A DNA stretch of 64,000 nt from Chloroflexota bacterium (GTDB lineage Bacteria; Chloroflexota; Dormibacteria; Dormibacterales; Dormibacteraceae). The notes under the pieces were generated by a model. That model searched no databases. It saw nothing but the letters and a program-made list of their open reading frames with translations, and had not been told where the DNA came from. Below are positions 1-7,781 of the stretch, piece by piece. Numbering within the stretch: the first letter of the stretch is position 1; every line of letters starts with the position of its first letter. The stretch is taken from NCBI GenBank assembly GCA_005888075.1, contig VBKD01000174.1:1-64000 (forward strand), given 5' to 3'. The translations under genes were made by a program, and so were the position numbers.

Positions 1-2
1 AG

Positions 3-782
3 CTCCCCTCAAAGCCGTCGACGCGAGTGCGCCAGATGGACCAGGTGATCGCGTTTTACCGCCCTCTCTTCGAGTCCAACATCACCGTCGACTTCGTCCG
101 CCCCACCGACGACCTGTCCGGCTACAGGGTGGTGCTGGCGCCGAGCCTCTACCTGGTGAGCGACGAGGCGGCGGCCAACCTCGAGAGGTTCGTCGAAGGC
201 GGCGGGACTCTGGTCATGTCGTTCTTCAGTGGGATCGTGGACGTATCCGACCACATCAGGTTGGGCGGCTACCCTCGACCATTCCAGGCGCTGCTCGGGC
301 TGAAGGTCGTCGACTTCCGGCCCCTCAGCGACGGGCAGGATATCGCGGTTCGGTTCGCCGACGGAACGCTGGCCCGCGGCGAGATCTGGAGCGAGATCAT
401 CGAACCGTCGGGGGCGGAGGTGGTGGCGACGTTCTCGGGCTCAGACCTCGCCGGCCGGCCTGCGGTGACAAGTCATCAGTCAGGTTCCGGCACCGCTTTC
501 TACATGGGGACGAGGCCGGAGCCGGCGGCCATGGCGCGCCTGCTGCAGATCGCCTGCTCGCAGGCTGGCGTCGCGCCGGCCGGCCAGACACCGCAGGGAG
601 TCGAGGTGGTCCGGCGAATGGCGGGCAAGAAGCCGGTGTTGTTTCTTCTGAATCACCGCGACGTCGCGGTCGACGTTCCCATCGTCGCGGCGGGCGAAAA
701 CCTGATCGACGGCGCCCAGATTCATCCCGGCCTCATGCGTATCGAGCCACGGGGCGTGGCGGTCATCCGGGAGGGCTGGTAG
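3..782 (+). CDS. Beta-galactosidase, GH42 family, C-terminal part (cut by window edge)
   Basis: The frame is open to the left edge, so the catalytic TIM barrel lies outside the window. The 259 residues seen match the two C-terminal domains of GH42 beta-galactosidases. The first is the trimerisation domain (DLSGYRVVLAPSLYLVSDEA, then FVEGGGTLVMSFFSGIVD and RLGGYPRPF). The second is a small beta domain ending in LFLLNHRDVAVDVP and GVAVIREGW. The family cleaves terminal beta-galactosides and is usually cytoplasmic. No catalytic glutamate is visible, so the family call rests on the accessory domains only. It converges on the TetR gene with a 20-bp gap. Confidence 0.85.
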   Translation, partial: LPSKPSTRVRQMDQVIAFYRPLFESNITVDFVRPTDDLSGYRVVLAPSLYLVSDEAAANLERFVEGGGTLVMSFFSGIVDVSDHIRLGGYPRPFQALLGLKVVDFRPLSDGQDIAVRFADGTLARGEIWSEIIEPSGAEVVATFSGSDLAGRPAVTSHQSGSGTAFYMGTRPEPAAMARLLQIACSQAGVAPAGQTPQGVEVVRRMAGKKPVLFLLNHRDVAVDVPIVAAGENLIDGAQIHPGLMRIEPRGVAVIREGW

Positions 783-802
783 TCAGGTCAGATGCTGGAA
801 AA

Positions 803-1429
803 TCACTTCCTTCGGGAGCTGAACGCGTCCAGCATCGAGTCGGCGCTGATGGAGTCGAGCGCTCTTTTCATCAGGTCGCCCATTTTGACCCGACCCTCCA
901 GCCGGACCCACTCGCTGGCGGCCTCCATCATGGCCGCCACCAGCGCGATCGCGACCACACGAAACTCGAAGTCATTCGCGTCACCTCCGGTTCGCTGTGC
1001 GAGCATGGCGCCAAAGAAGACCTGGGCCCGTTCGATCTCGGACCACAACCTCGCCCGTAGATCGGGCGTCTCCAAAATGAGCTTGGAACGAGCGAGGATG
1101 ATCTCGCGATCTCGCTCCAACGTATCCGTGAGCATCTCGAGGACGTTGTGCACCGAGACGCTCAGCGGCTCATCGGATGGTCGCGATTCGAACAGGGTCG
1201 CGACCATCGGGTCGTAGGCGTCGTAAAGCACGACGTCCTCTTTGGACGGGAAGTAGTTGAAAAACGTGCTTGGCGATATTTCGACCGCGGCCGCGATCTG
1301 TTCGATGGTCGTCGCTTCGTAGCCTTGCTTTTGAAAGAGTCGCGTCGCCTCGCGCTGGATTGCTTCGCGCGTCTTCAGCTTCTTGCGCTCCCGCAGGCTC
1401 TGCCCGAAGGGCGTGATGGTCTTTGGCAT
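803..1429 (-). CDS. TetR-family transcriptional regulator
   Basis: This is a 208-residue one-domain regulator with an N-terminal TetR helix-turn-helix (TREAIQREATRLFQKQGYEA, then TIEQIAAAVEISPSTFFNYF at about residues 35-65) and a variable all-helical ligand domain. The ATG at 1429 was chosen because it shares one base with the stop of the upstream efflux gene (TGATG), which implies translational coupling. A longer frame back to 1519 would run inside that gene. The neighbour is a DHA2 drug exporter, the classic partner of a TetR repressor that senses the exported compound. Its likely operator is the imperfect palindrome at 2990-3010 in front of the exporter. The ligand cannot be inferred. Confidence 0.9.
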   Translation of the reverse strand: MPKTITPFGQSLRERKKLKTREAIQREATRLFQKQGYEATTIEQIAAAVEISPSTFFNYFPSKEDVVLYDAYDPMVATLFESRPSDEPLSVSVHNVLEMLTDTLERDREIILARSKLILETPDLRARLWSEIERAQVFFGAMLAQRTGGDANDFEFRVVAIALVAAMMEAASEWVRLEGRVKMGDLMKRALDSISADSMLDAFSSRRK

Positions 1430-2976
1430 CAGGCGGCTGGCTCGGCCCCCATCGATTCGGCGGTCTCCCTCGCCCTCGAGGCGCGCGAGGGGAGGAGGAT
1501 CGCCATGGTGACGGCGCATGCCATGGTGACGCCCGCCGTGACCAGCAGCACGTCGCCCATGGCCAGAGAGTAAGCGTCAGCCGCGGAGCCGAAAAGCCGG
1601 TATCCCAGCGGACCAGGCAGGTGGCCTGCAACCGCAGCCGCCACCGCGACGCTCGATCGAGCGGCCGACTCTGCAGCAGGTGGAAGGCCTGCCAGGTTCG
1701 GCGCGAGGTGGGACTGGTACGCGCTGTTCAGGATGCTCCCCATGATGGCGACGCCAAAGGATGCTGCCACATTCTGGATTGCCCGGGTGAGCGCGCTTCC
1801 CGCGCCGGTTTCCGCGGCCGGAAGAGCTCCGAGGATCGCGTCCAGCGAAGGGATCATGGCGAACGCGATGCTGATTCCCATCACGCCGAGCCCCAGTGCC
1901 ACGTAGCCGTACCCGGTATCACTGGTGACCCGAGAAAGCAGGAACATGCCCACCGCGTTGCCCACGAACCCGAGCGACACAGTGAGCTTCCGGCCGATGA
2001 GCGCGTTGACTCGATCCGAGGTGGCCGCGCCGACGATCATGCTTCCGATGAGCGGCAGCAGCCGCAGGCCGGTGCCCTGCGCGTCGTTGCCTTGCACGAC
2101 CTGGAGGTAAGGCGTCAGCACGAACATCACGCCGGTCATCGCGAATCCGACCACCACGAAGGCGACCGTGCCCAGCGAGAAAGACCGGTTCTTGAAAAGG
2201 TTGAGGTCGATCAGGGGCGACCTCGTGCGCAGCTGCCGGGCGACAAAGGCGAGGATGAGTACGAACCCTCCGATGATCGGACCGGCGACCTGGATATCGG
2301 TCCATCCGCGGATGGGCTCTTCGATGATGCCGTACACGAGCCCGGTGACACCGGACACTTCGAATAGGGCGCCTATCCAGTCGAGGCGCTTCGGATTCGG
2401 GTCCTTGCTCTCCGGCACGAAGAACCAGATTCCGATGACGGCGATCACGACCACTGGCGCGTTGATCAGGAAGATGGAGCCCCAGGGGTAGTGCGTGAGA
2501 AGCCAGCCGGAGAGGAGAGGGCCGAGGGGCAGGCCGACGAAGGCCCCGGCTCCGCTGATGCCGATCGCGCGCTGGCGCTCGTCCTCCGCGAACATCGACG
2601 GCAGAATCGACTGAATCAGCGGCATCACGATGGCGCCGCTGAGGCCCATGACGGCGCGCATGAGGATCAGCCCGCCCGCTGTGGTCATCTGGCTCGCGAC
2701 CACAGACGAGATGCCAAACGTGGCAAGCCCGATCAGGAGCAGGCGCTTGCGGCCGTAGCGGTCGCCGAGCACGCCGGCCGGCAGCATGAAACCGGCCAGG
2801 GAGAGGGTATATGCCGCCGACATCCACTGGAGCTGGTCGGTGGTCGCGTTCAGCTTGGCCGACAGAGTCGGCAGGGCCGTGATCAGGATCGTGATGTCCA
2901 GGCCGAGGACGAGGAAGCTCACGGTCATCGCCGCCAATCCGAGCCACCTGCCGGGTTGCCGAGTCTGCGCAGTCAT
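1429..2976 (-). CDS. MFS drug efflux transporter, DHA2 (EmrB/QacA) type
   Basis: The 515-residue protein has about 14 predicted membrane segments. The DHA2 signatures are LDITILITALPTLSAKL in TM1, GDRYGRKRLLLIG in the TM2-3 loop and GLPLGPLLSGWL in TM5 (motif C region). The family expels drugs, dyes or metabolites by proton antiport across the cytoplasmic membrane. The ATG at 2976 follows a purine-rich GGTGGTGGAAG ribosome site. It is the first gene of a two-gene operon with the TetR gene and has a good promoter (TTGATA-N17-TATCCT) at 3036-3008. The substrate is not identifiable from sequence. Confidence 0.92.
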   Translation of the reverse strand: MTAQTRQPGRWLGLAAMTVSFLVLGLDITILITALPTLSAKLNATTDQLQWMSAAYTLSLAGFMLPAGVLGDRYGRKRLLLIGLATFGISSVVASQMTTAGGLILMRAVMGLSGAIVMPLIQSILPSMFAEDERQRAIGISGAGAFVGLPLGPLLSGWLLTHYPWGSIFLINAPVVVIAVIGIWFFVPESKDPNPKRLDWIGALFEVSGVTGLVYGIIEEPIRGWTDIQVAGPIIGGFVLILAFVARQLRTRSPLIDLNLFKNRSFSLGTVAFVVVGFAMTGVMFVLTPYLQVVQGNDAQGTGLRLLPLIGSMIVGAATSDRVNALIGRKLTVSLGFVGNAVGMFLLSRVTSDTGYGYVALGLGVMGISIAFAMIPSLDAILGALPAAETGAGSALTRAIQNVAASFGVAIMGSILNSAYQSHLAPNLAGLPPAAESAARSSVAVAAAVAGHLPGPLGYRLFGSAADAYSLAMGDVLLVTAGVTMACAVTMAILLPSRASRARETAESMGAEPAA

Positions 2977-2989
2977 CTTCCACCACCTA

Positions 2990-3036
2990 CCTTAAATTTC
3001 TAGACTAAGGATAAGTGGAGTCACTCTAATTATCAA
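2990..3036 (-). promoter_or_regulatory. Promoter and probable TetR operator for the efflux operon
   Basis: Read on the minus strand, TTGATA (3036-3031) and TATCCT (3013-3008) are separated by 17 bases, a near-consensus vegetative promoter. CCTTA (2990-2994) and TAAGG (3006-3010) form a 21-bp imperfect inverted repeat over the -10 box and start site. A repressor bound there would block transcription. Assigning this site to the TetR protein is inference from position. Confidence 0.6.
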
Positions 3037-3055
3037 GAGGCTAGCGCTAGTTGTC

Positions 3056-3850
3056 GTGATAGTTCTGCTCGGGGCGGCGTGCACCGGCGCCCCGACCTCG
3101 GCCGCGCCGCATCCGCCGCGCAATGTGTTCCTGATCGTGATGGAGAACCACTCGCCGGACGAGGTGCTGGACAGCCCCTTCACCGCGTCGCTCGCAGCTC
3201 GTTACGGCGTTGCAGCGAACTACCACGCGATCACCCATCCCAGCGTCCCGAACTACCTCGCGCTCACCTCAGGGCAGACGTGGGGCGTCCGGGATGACGG
3301 CTACTACAAGCTTCCGACGACGGACATCGGACACCAGCTGAGCGGCGCCGGGGTCAGCTGGCGGGCTTACATGGAAGGCTTAGAGCCGGCCGCCTGCCTG
3401 GACAGCCCGGCGCCATATGAGGTACGGCACAACCCGTTCGCCTACTACGGCGGCCAGTGCCCATCGAACGTCGTGCCCCTGACCAACCTGGACTCCGACC
3501 TTGCATCGGGAGCATCACGCTTCAGCTGGATCACACCGGACACCTGCCACGACACGCACGACTGCTCGGTGTCGGCCGGCGACCAGTGGCTCCGACAGGA
3601 GGTGGGCGCGATCATGCACTCGAGGGCCTGGAGCTCGAATGGGGTGCTGTTCATCACGTGGGACGAAGACGACTACAGCGCCGACGACAATCGGGTGCTG
3701 ACGCTCGTGATCGCGCCGGGGATGAAGCACAAAGTGAGCCAGCAGTCGTACACGCACTACTCGCTGCTGGCGACGATCGAGGACCTCATGGGGGTGAGTC
3801 GGTTGGCTCGAGCGGCACAGGCCCAGCCGATGCGTGACCTGCTGCCCTAA
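3056..3850 (+). CDS. Secreted phosphoesterase (acid-phosphatase-like), probable lipoprotein
   Basis: The protein belongs to the phosphoesterase family (PF04185-like acid phosphatases and phospholipases C). Near the N-terminus is VFLIVMENHSPDEVL, then HPSVPNYLALTSG, then LFITWDEDDYSADDNRV with acidic metal ligands, then HYSLLATIEDLMG. It probably hydrolyses phosphate esters outside the cytoplasmic membrane. The conventional start is GTG 3056, giving 264 residues. The open frame upstream (ATT 3029, then ATC AAG AGG) would add IIKRLALVV and complete a lipoprotein signal ending LLGAAC, so the true start may be non-canonical and further upstream. GTG 3056 would leave a signal peptide without its positive N-region. 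The next gene starts about 90 bp downstream. Confidence 0.82.
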   Translation: MIVLLGAACTGAPTSAAPHPPRNVFLIVMENHSPDEVLDSPFTASLAARYGVAANYHAITHPSVPNYLALTSGQTWGVRDDGYYKLPTTDIGHQLSGAGVSWRAYMEGLEPAACLDSPAPYEVRHNPFAYYGGQCPSNVVPLTNLDSDLASGASRFSWITPDTCHDTHDCSVSAGDQWLRQEVGAIMHSRAWSSNGVLFITWDEDDYSADDNRVLTLVIAPGMKHKVSQQSYTHYSLLATIEDLMGVSRLARAAQAQPMRDLLP

Positions 3851-3874
3851 TCCCCTTCAGTGACCCTTAGCTCA

Positions 3875-3904
3875 TTGACTTCGGAACCCAGGCGCGGCTA
3901 TGGT
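3875..3904 (+). promoter_or_regulatory. Probable sigma-A promoter for the first large secreted protein
   Basis: TTGACT (3875-3880) and TATGGT (3899-3904) are spaced by 18 bases, matching the TTGACN-N18-TANNNT pattern of high-GC bacteria. The predicted start lies about 30 bases before the ATG at 3942. No operator-like repeat is visible. Confidence 0.5.
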
Positions 3905-3941
3905 CGGGCTTGCCGCTTTTGGACCTTGTGGGAGGGTGCTG

Positions 3942-5738
3942 ATGATGCATGCAGCCCGTAGGCTCGTCCCGGCCATTGCTGCGCTGGCTGTCGCAGGACA
4001 GGCATTTGCGTTTGGAGTGGCGCACGCCGCCACCACGGCCTCGTCGCTGCACGCCGCGTATCACGGCACTTTCGCACCGTCGTCCATATCCGGGACTCCA
4101 ACCGACGTCCCGACGAGCAGCAACGAGATTCCAGCCCAATCGCCCAACTCGAAAACAATTCGGCATACCTACGCGGCCGGCACGCCAACGGTACAGGCGC
4201 TCAGCGTCTCGTCCGGGCAAGCCAACGGCTTCGGCGGCTTCCAGGGCATCACACACAAGGAGCAGCGTCTCGCCGGCACCGGTGACTACTCCAACACCCA
4301 ATTCAGCCTGGAGCCGCCCGACCAGGGTCTCTGCGTGGGGAATGGCTTCTTGGTCGAAACCGTGAACAACGCTGTGCGCGTCTTTGACACTTCGGGCAGC
4401 CCGGCCACCGAGCCGATCGCTCTGAGCCAGTTCTTCGGATTCAAGCCGGAGGTCGTGAGACCAAATGGTCCATTTGGACCGTTCATCAGCGACCCCAAGT
4501 GCTACTTCGATGTCGCTACATCGCGTTGGTTTCTGACTGAGCTTGGGATTGGCCAGGTCCCCGCCACGGGCAATTTCGACGGGACGTCGTTTGAGGCTGT
4601 CGCTGTCTCGACCTCCTCTGACCCGTCGGCGGACTGGAACATTTACACCTTTGACACCACCGACTCTGCGCACCCAGGTTGCGGCGGAGGATGCTTTGGC
4701 GACCAGCCCCTTATCGGCGCCGACGCGTACGGCTTCTACGTTTCGACGAACGAGTACTCGATCAAACCGTTCGGCACGTACTACAACGGCGCGCAGGTGT
4801 ACGCGATGTCGAAGCAGGGCCTCGAAGGCGCCGGCAAGAACGGTGTCAACCTGGTACACATCGACTCGGGTCCTTACACCCAGAGCGCGTATGGCGCCCC
4901 CTCGTTCAACCTCCAGCCTGCGACGGTGCCAGGCACCACATACGACACCTCCAACGGTGGCACGCAGTACTTCGTGAGCAGCCTCGACCTCGGCGCCGGC
5001 CCGGCGCTGGGCACCCGGGCCACGCACGTCGGGCTGTGGGCGCTGACCAACACTATTTCGCTCAACAGCAAGAGCCCCAGCCTGACTCTCTCTTTCACCG
5101 CGGTTGCCAGTGAGACCTACACGCAGCCGCCGAACATGACTCAGAAGAAGGGCCCGCTCTGGCTGGGCGCGCAACTCAACGATCCAGAGTCGCTCGTGGC
5201 ATCGAATGACGACCGCATGAACCAGGTCGTGTACGCCAACGGTCACCTGTGGTCCGCCACGAACTCGGCGGTCAAGCAGCAGAACGGGCCGACTACGACT
5301 GGCATCGCGTGGTTCGAGATCGCACCGTCGGCGACTCCGAACTCGGTATCCGGGCAGATGACCAACCAGGGTTACCTTGCCGCCTCCGGTCAAAACACGG
5401 CCTTCCCGTCGATCGGAGTGACCGACGCGGGCAGGGCGGTCATGACCTTCGCCCTCGTGGGGCCAGACTTTTACCCGAGCGCTGCATATGCAACACAGGG
5501 AGCCGATGGCAGCTTCAACACGATCTATGTGGCCGGCGCGGGCCGGTTCCCGGAGGACGGTTTCACCGGCTACAAGGAGTTTGGTGGGACGGTGGCTCGC
5601 TGGGGCGACTACACGGCAGCCGTGGCAGACGGATCCGGGAATGTCTGGATGGCGGCGGAGTTCATCAATGACCTCTACCCGCCTGCGCGCACCTTCTACG
5701 CCAACTGGAGCACCTTCGTCAGCAAGGTCACTCCATAG
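3942..5738 (+). CDS. Large secreted protein of unknown function (paralogue A)
   Basis: This 598-residue protein carries a Sec signal peptide (MMHAARRLVPAIAALAVAGQ, cleavage probably after GVAHA). ATG 3942 was chosen because GGAGGG lies 5 bases upstream; 3945 is equally possible. The mature part is rich in Gly, Ser, Thr and aromatic residues with repeated beta-type segments, suggesting a beta-propeller or similar fold. I do not recognise the family. The next gene encodes a relative: FISDPKCYFDVATSRWF and STSSDPSADWNIYTFDT here match FLSDPRALYDAGDQRFW and SQTSDPTGNWNVYEFEM there. Both end with a 'RWGDYTAA/RWGDYEAA' block and an aromatic tail. No catalytic motif is visible. Extracellular binding or adhesion is possible but unproven. 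Confidence 0.85.
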   Translation: MMHAARRLVPAIAALAVAGQAFAFGVAHAATTASSLHAAYHGTFAPSSISGTPTDVPTSSNEIPAQSPNSKTIRHTYAAGTPTVQALSVSSGQANGFGGFQGITHKEQRLAGTGDYSNTQFSLEPPDQGLCVGNGFLVETVNNAVRVFDTSGSPATEPIALSQFFGFKPEVVRPNGPFGPFISDPKCYFDVATSRWFLTELGIGQVPATGNFDGTSFEAVAVSTSSDPSADWNIYTFDTTDSAHPGCGGGCFGDQPLIGADAYGFYVSTNEYSIKPFGTYYNGAQVYAMSKQGLEGAGKNGVNLVHIDSGPYTQSAYGAPSFNLQPATVPGTTYDTSNGGTQYFVSSLDLGAGPALGTRATHVGLWALTNTISLNSKSPSLTLSFTAVASETYTQPPNMTQKKGPLWLGAQLNDPESLVASNDDRMNQVVYANGHLWSATNSAVKQQNGPTTTGIAWFEIAPSATPNSVSGQMTNQGYLAASGQNTAFPSIGVTDAGRAVMTFALVGPDFYPSAAYATQGADGSFNTIYVAGAGRFPEDGFTGYKEFGGTVARWGDYTAAVADGSGNVWMAAEFINDLYPPARTFYANWSTFVSKVTP

Positions 5739-5748
5739 ATCTATTAAA

Positions 5749-5774
5749 GGGCGGCGGGCTTGCGCCTGCCGCCC
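5749..5774 (+). terminator. GC-rich hairpin terminator after paralogue A
   Basis: An 11-bp stem (GGGCGGCGGGC with GCCTGCCGCCC, one G-T pair) closes a TTGC loop 10 bases after the stop codon. No long T-run follows, only GCGTTGTGT. It is therefore a probable rather than textbook intrinsic terminator. Confidence 0.65.
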
Positions 5775-5805
5775 GCGTTGTGTAGCTGACAAATTCTTAT
5801 GACTG

Positions 5806-5835
5806 TTGCGATCGGCGCCAGAGCGCCGTTACGAT
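5806..5835 (+). promoter_or_regulatory. Possible promoter for paralogue B
   Basis: TTGCGA (5806-5811) and TACGAT (5830-5835) are separated by 18 bases, within the usual range. The start would lie near 5842, about 45 bases before the ATG. Combined with the hairpin upstream, this suggests the two paralogues are transcribed separately. Confidence 0.4.
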
Positions 5836-5887
5836 CGCGGGACACGCTGGGCCGTTTGTAACAAGGGGGAAACAGAGGGTGGTGGAA

Positions 5888-7729
5888 ATGCGTAAGCGTG
5901 TTCTCGCGGCTGCCGCAGCCGCTTCAATAGTCGCCGCGATCGGCACTGCGGTGACCCTGACCACGGCGGCCGCCAAAACCAGCGGGACCGTGACGTTTTC
6001 GTCGCAGCCCGGCACTGCAAAGCTGCTCACGCATTACGTCGTGACCCCGGAAGATCGCAGCCAGCAGAATTCGGCGTCCGCCAACGCGGCGGCGGCCGCG
6101 GGTCGAACATCTCAGGACCCGACAACTGCGACGGCGACCAAGCACGGCTCGAAGATCTCGAGATCCGTTTCCTCTGACGCCGGCAATCGCGGCGCTTCCG
6201 GTACCGGTGTCGCCGCAGGGACGAGCGGCGCCGGAGCCAGCACGCCGGCACCCAGCGCCAGCTTCATAGGACAGCAGGCGTCCGCGACGACCTGCTCCTA
6301 CTTCGGGCAGGGCTGCAACCCGCCCGATATGGCGCTCGGAGCCTCGTCGCAGTTCGTGCTCCAGGGTGTCAACACGCAATGGCAGATCACGGACACCTCG
6401 GGTCACGTCCAGCCAGGATGGCCGGTCGGCGCCCAGGCTTTCTTCGGCGTGCCGAACGTGACCAACACCGATGGCAATCCGTGCGATACGGCGCACCTCA
6501 GCCAGCCGTTCCTCAGCGACCCAAGGGCTCTCTATGACGCGGGCGACCAGCGGTTCTGGGCCGCGATGCTGCAGATCGAGAACGGATTTGGAATCGCGCC
6601 CGACTGCCCGTTCAAGTCCGTCTACTACGTCGCCGTCAGCCAGACGAGCGACCCCACCGGCAACTGGAATGTGTATGAGTTCGAGATGTCTTTGGGCAAG
6701 ACCTCCGGAGGCCAGCTCGTAGGGGCGGACTACACCCAGCTCGGCTTCGATGGCCAGGCGGTCTACTTCTCCGCCAACATGTTCACGCAAGACGGCAACT
6801 TCTACGCCTGGGCCGAGTTGTTCGAGGCGAACAAGGCGCAGATGGAAAGAGGCAAAGGTGGTTTCACTGCCGCCGGCTTCTACAACCTGCAGGCAAGCGG
6901 TCCGGCCAGCGCCAAGGCGGGGCCCTTCGTCGCCGACACCGTCAACCCGGCGATGAACCTGGACGGTAGCGCCAACGGCGCCGAGACGTTTGTCGACACG
7001 TTTGACGGACCAGACCCTGTCAATGGCAACCTGTGCGGCCAGACCGGCCGGCACGATCCCTGCAGTGGCCTGGCTGTCTGGAGCTTGACCAACCCGACCG
7101 GCCACGACAACGGCGGCCCGCTGCCGACCCTCGCGGGCAGCTACGTCGCGACCCAGCCATACCTGATCAACCCGGCTGCCGATCAGCCGAGCTGCAACCA
7201 CTGCATCGATGCCAACGACCTGCGCATCCCGGGCACGCCCGTGGTCCGCAATGGGAATCTCTATGCGGCATGGGGCACAGCGATCAACAATGGTTCGCAG
7301 ACGGTCCCAGGAATCGAGTGGGCCCAGATCTCGCTGTCGGGTTCTGGCGTCCAGCAGGCCTACTACGACCAGTCTGGCGATACAGCGGTTACCTACCCGA
7401 CACTGCTGCCGGACGATCAGGGGAACGTCTTCATGCTGTTCGAGCGCATGAGCCACACCGTGTTCCCGGAAGCTCGTTATCTCGTCAAGGCAGCCGGCGA
7501 CGCCAACTTCGGTGGCACGGGAGTGCTGCTCAGGCAAGGCGACTCGTCGTACCGCCCGCAGCGCTGCGGCATCACCATCCCGGTCTGCCGCTGGGGCGAC
7601 TATGAGGCCGCTTCTTTCGACGGTCAGGGCCGGATCTGGTTCGCCGGCGAGTATGCGAATCAGTACGCGGGCCTCGGGCCGCCGGTCTACGGACGAAACT
7701 GGGGCACCTGGATCGGAGCGATCGGCTAG
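5888..7729 (+). CDS. Large secreted protein of unknown function (paralogue B)
   Basis: This 613-residue exported protein starts MRKRVLAAAAAASIVAAIG and continues into an Ala/Thr-rich signal and linker region. GTG 5879 is an alternative start, but ATG 5888 has a purine-rich ribosome site (AGAGGG) at a good distance. After a low-complexity Ser/Ala/Thr linker to about residue 135, the globular part begins at TTCSYFGQGCNPPDMALGAS. It shares ordered motifs with the preceding gene, including QLVGADYTQLGFDGQAVYFS against DQPLIGADAYGFYVSTNEYS. Several Cys pairs (CNHCID, CGITIPVCRWGDYE) suggest disulphides outside the cell. The family is not recognised. The pair looks like a diverged tandem duplication. 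Confidence 0.85.
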   Translation: MRKRVLAAAAAASIVAAIGTAVTLTTAAAKTSGTVTFSSQPGTAKLLTHYVVTPEDRSQQNSASANAAAAAGRTSQDPTTATATKHGSKISRSVSSDAGNRGASGTGVAAGTSGAGASTPAPSASFIGQQASATTCSYFGQGCNPPDMALGASSQFVLQGVNTQWQITDTSGHVQPGWPVGAQAFFGVPNVTNTDGNPCDTAHLSQPFLSDPRALYDAGDQRFWAAMLQIENGFGIAPDCPFKSVYYVAVSQTSDPTGNWNVYEFEMSLGKTSGGQLVGADYTQLGFDGQAVYFSANMFTQDGNFYAWAELFEANKAQMERGKGGFTAAGFYNLQASGPASAKAGPFVADTVNPAMNLDGSANGAETFVDTFDGPDPVNGNLCGQTGRHDPCSGLAVWSLTNPTGHDNGGPLPTLAGSYVATQPYLINPAADQPSCNHCIDANDLRIPGTPVVRNGNLYAAWGTAINNGSQTVPGIEWAQISLSGSGVQQAYYDQSGDTAVTYPTLLPDDQGNVFMLFERMSHTVFPEARYLVKAAGDANFGGTGVLLRQGDSSYRPQRCGITIPVCRWGDYEAASFDGQGRIWFAGEYANQYAGLGPPVYGRNWGTWIGAIG

Positions 7730-7741
7730 TCCGAACTGAAT

Positions 7742-7768
7742 GGGCAGGGGCGAATTCCGTCCCTGCCC
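7742..7768 (+). terminator. Hairpin terminator after paralogue B
   Basis: A perfect 8-bp stem (GGGCAGGG at 7742-7749, CCCTGCCC at 7761-7768) encloses an 11-base loop, 12 bases after the stop codon. The downstream sequence TACCTTTATC is only weakly T-rich. It also lies just before the GTG start of the next gene, so it could influence that gene's translation. Confidence 0.6.
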
Positions 7769-7781
7769 TACCTTTATCAAT

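Noticed and set aside
3867..5792. 641-codon minus-strand frame opposite the first secreted protein
   Set aside because: Arg/Val/Gly-rich mirror frame typical of GC-rich genes. The plus strand has a signal peptide, ribosome site, promoter and terminator.
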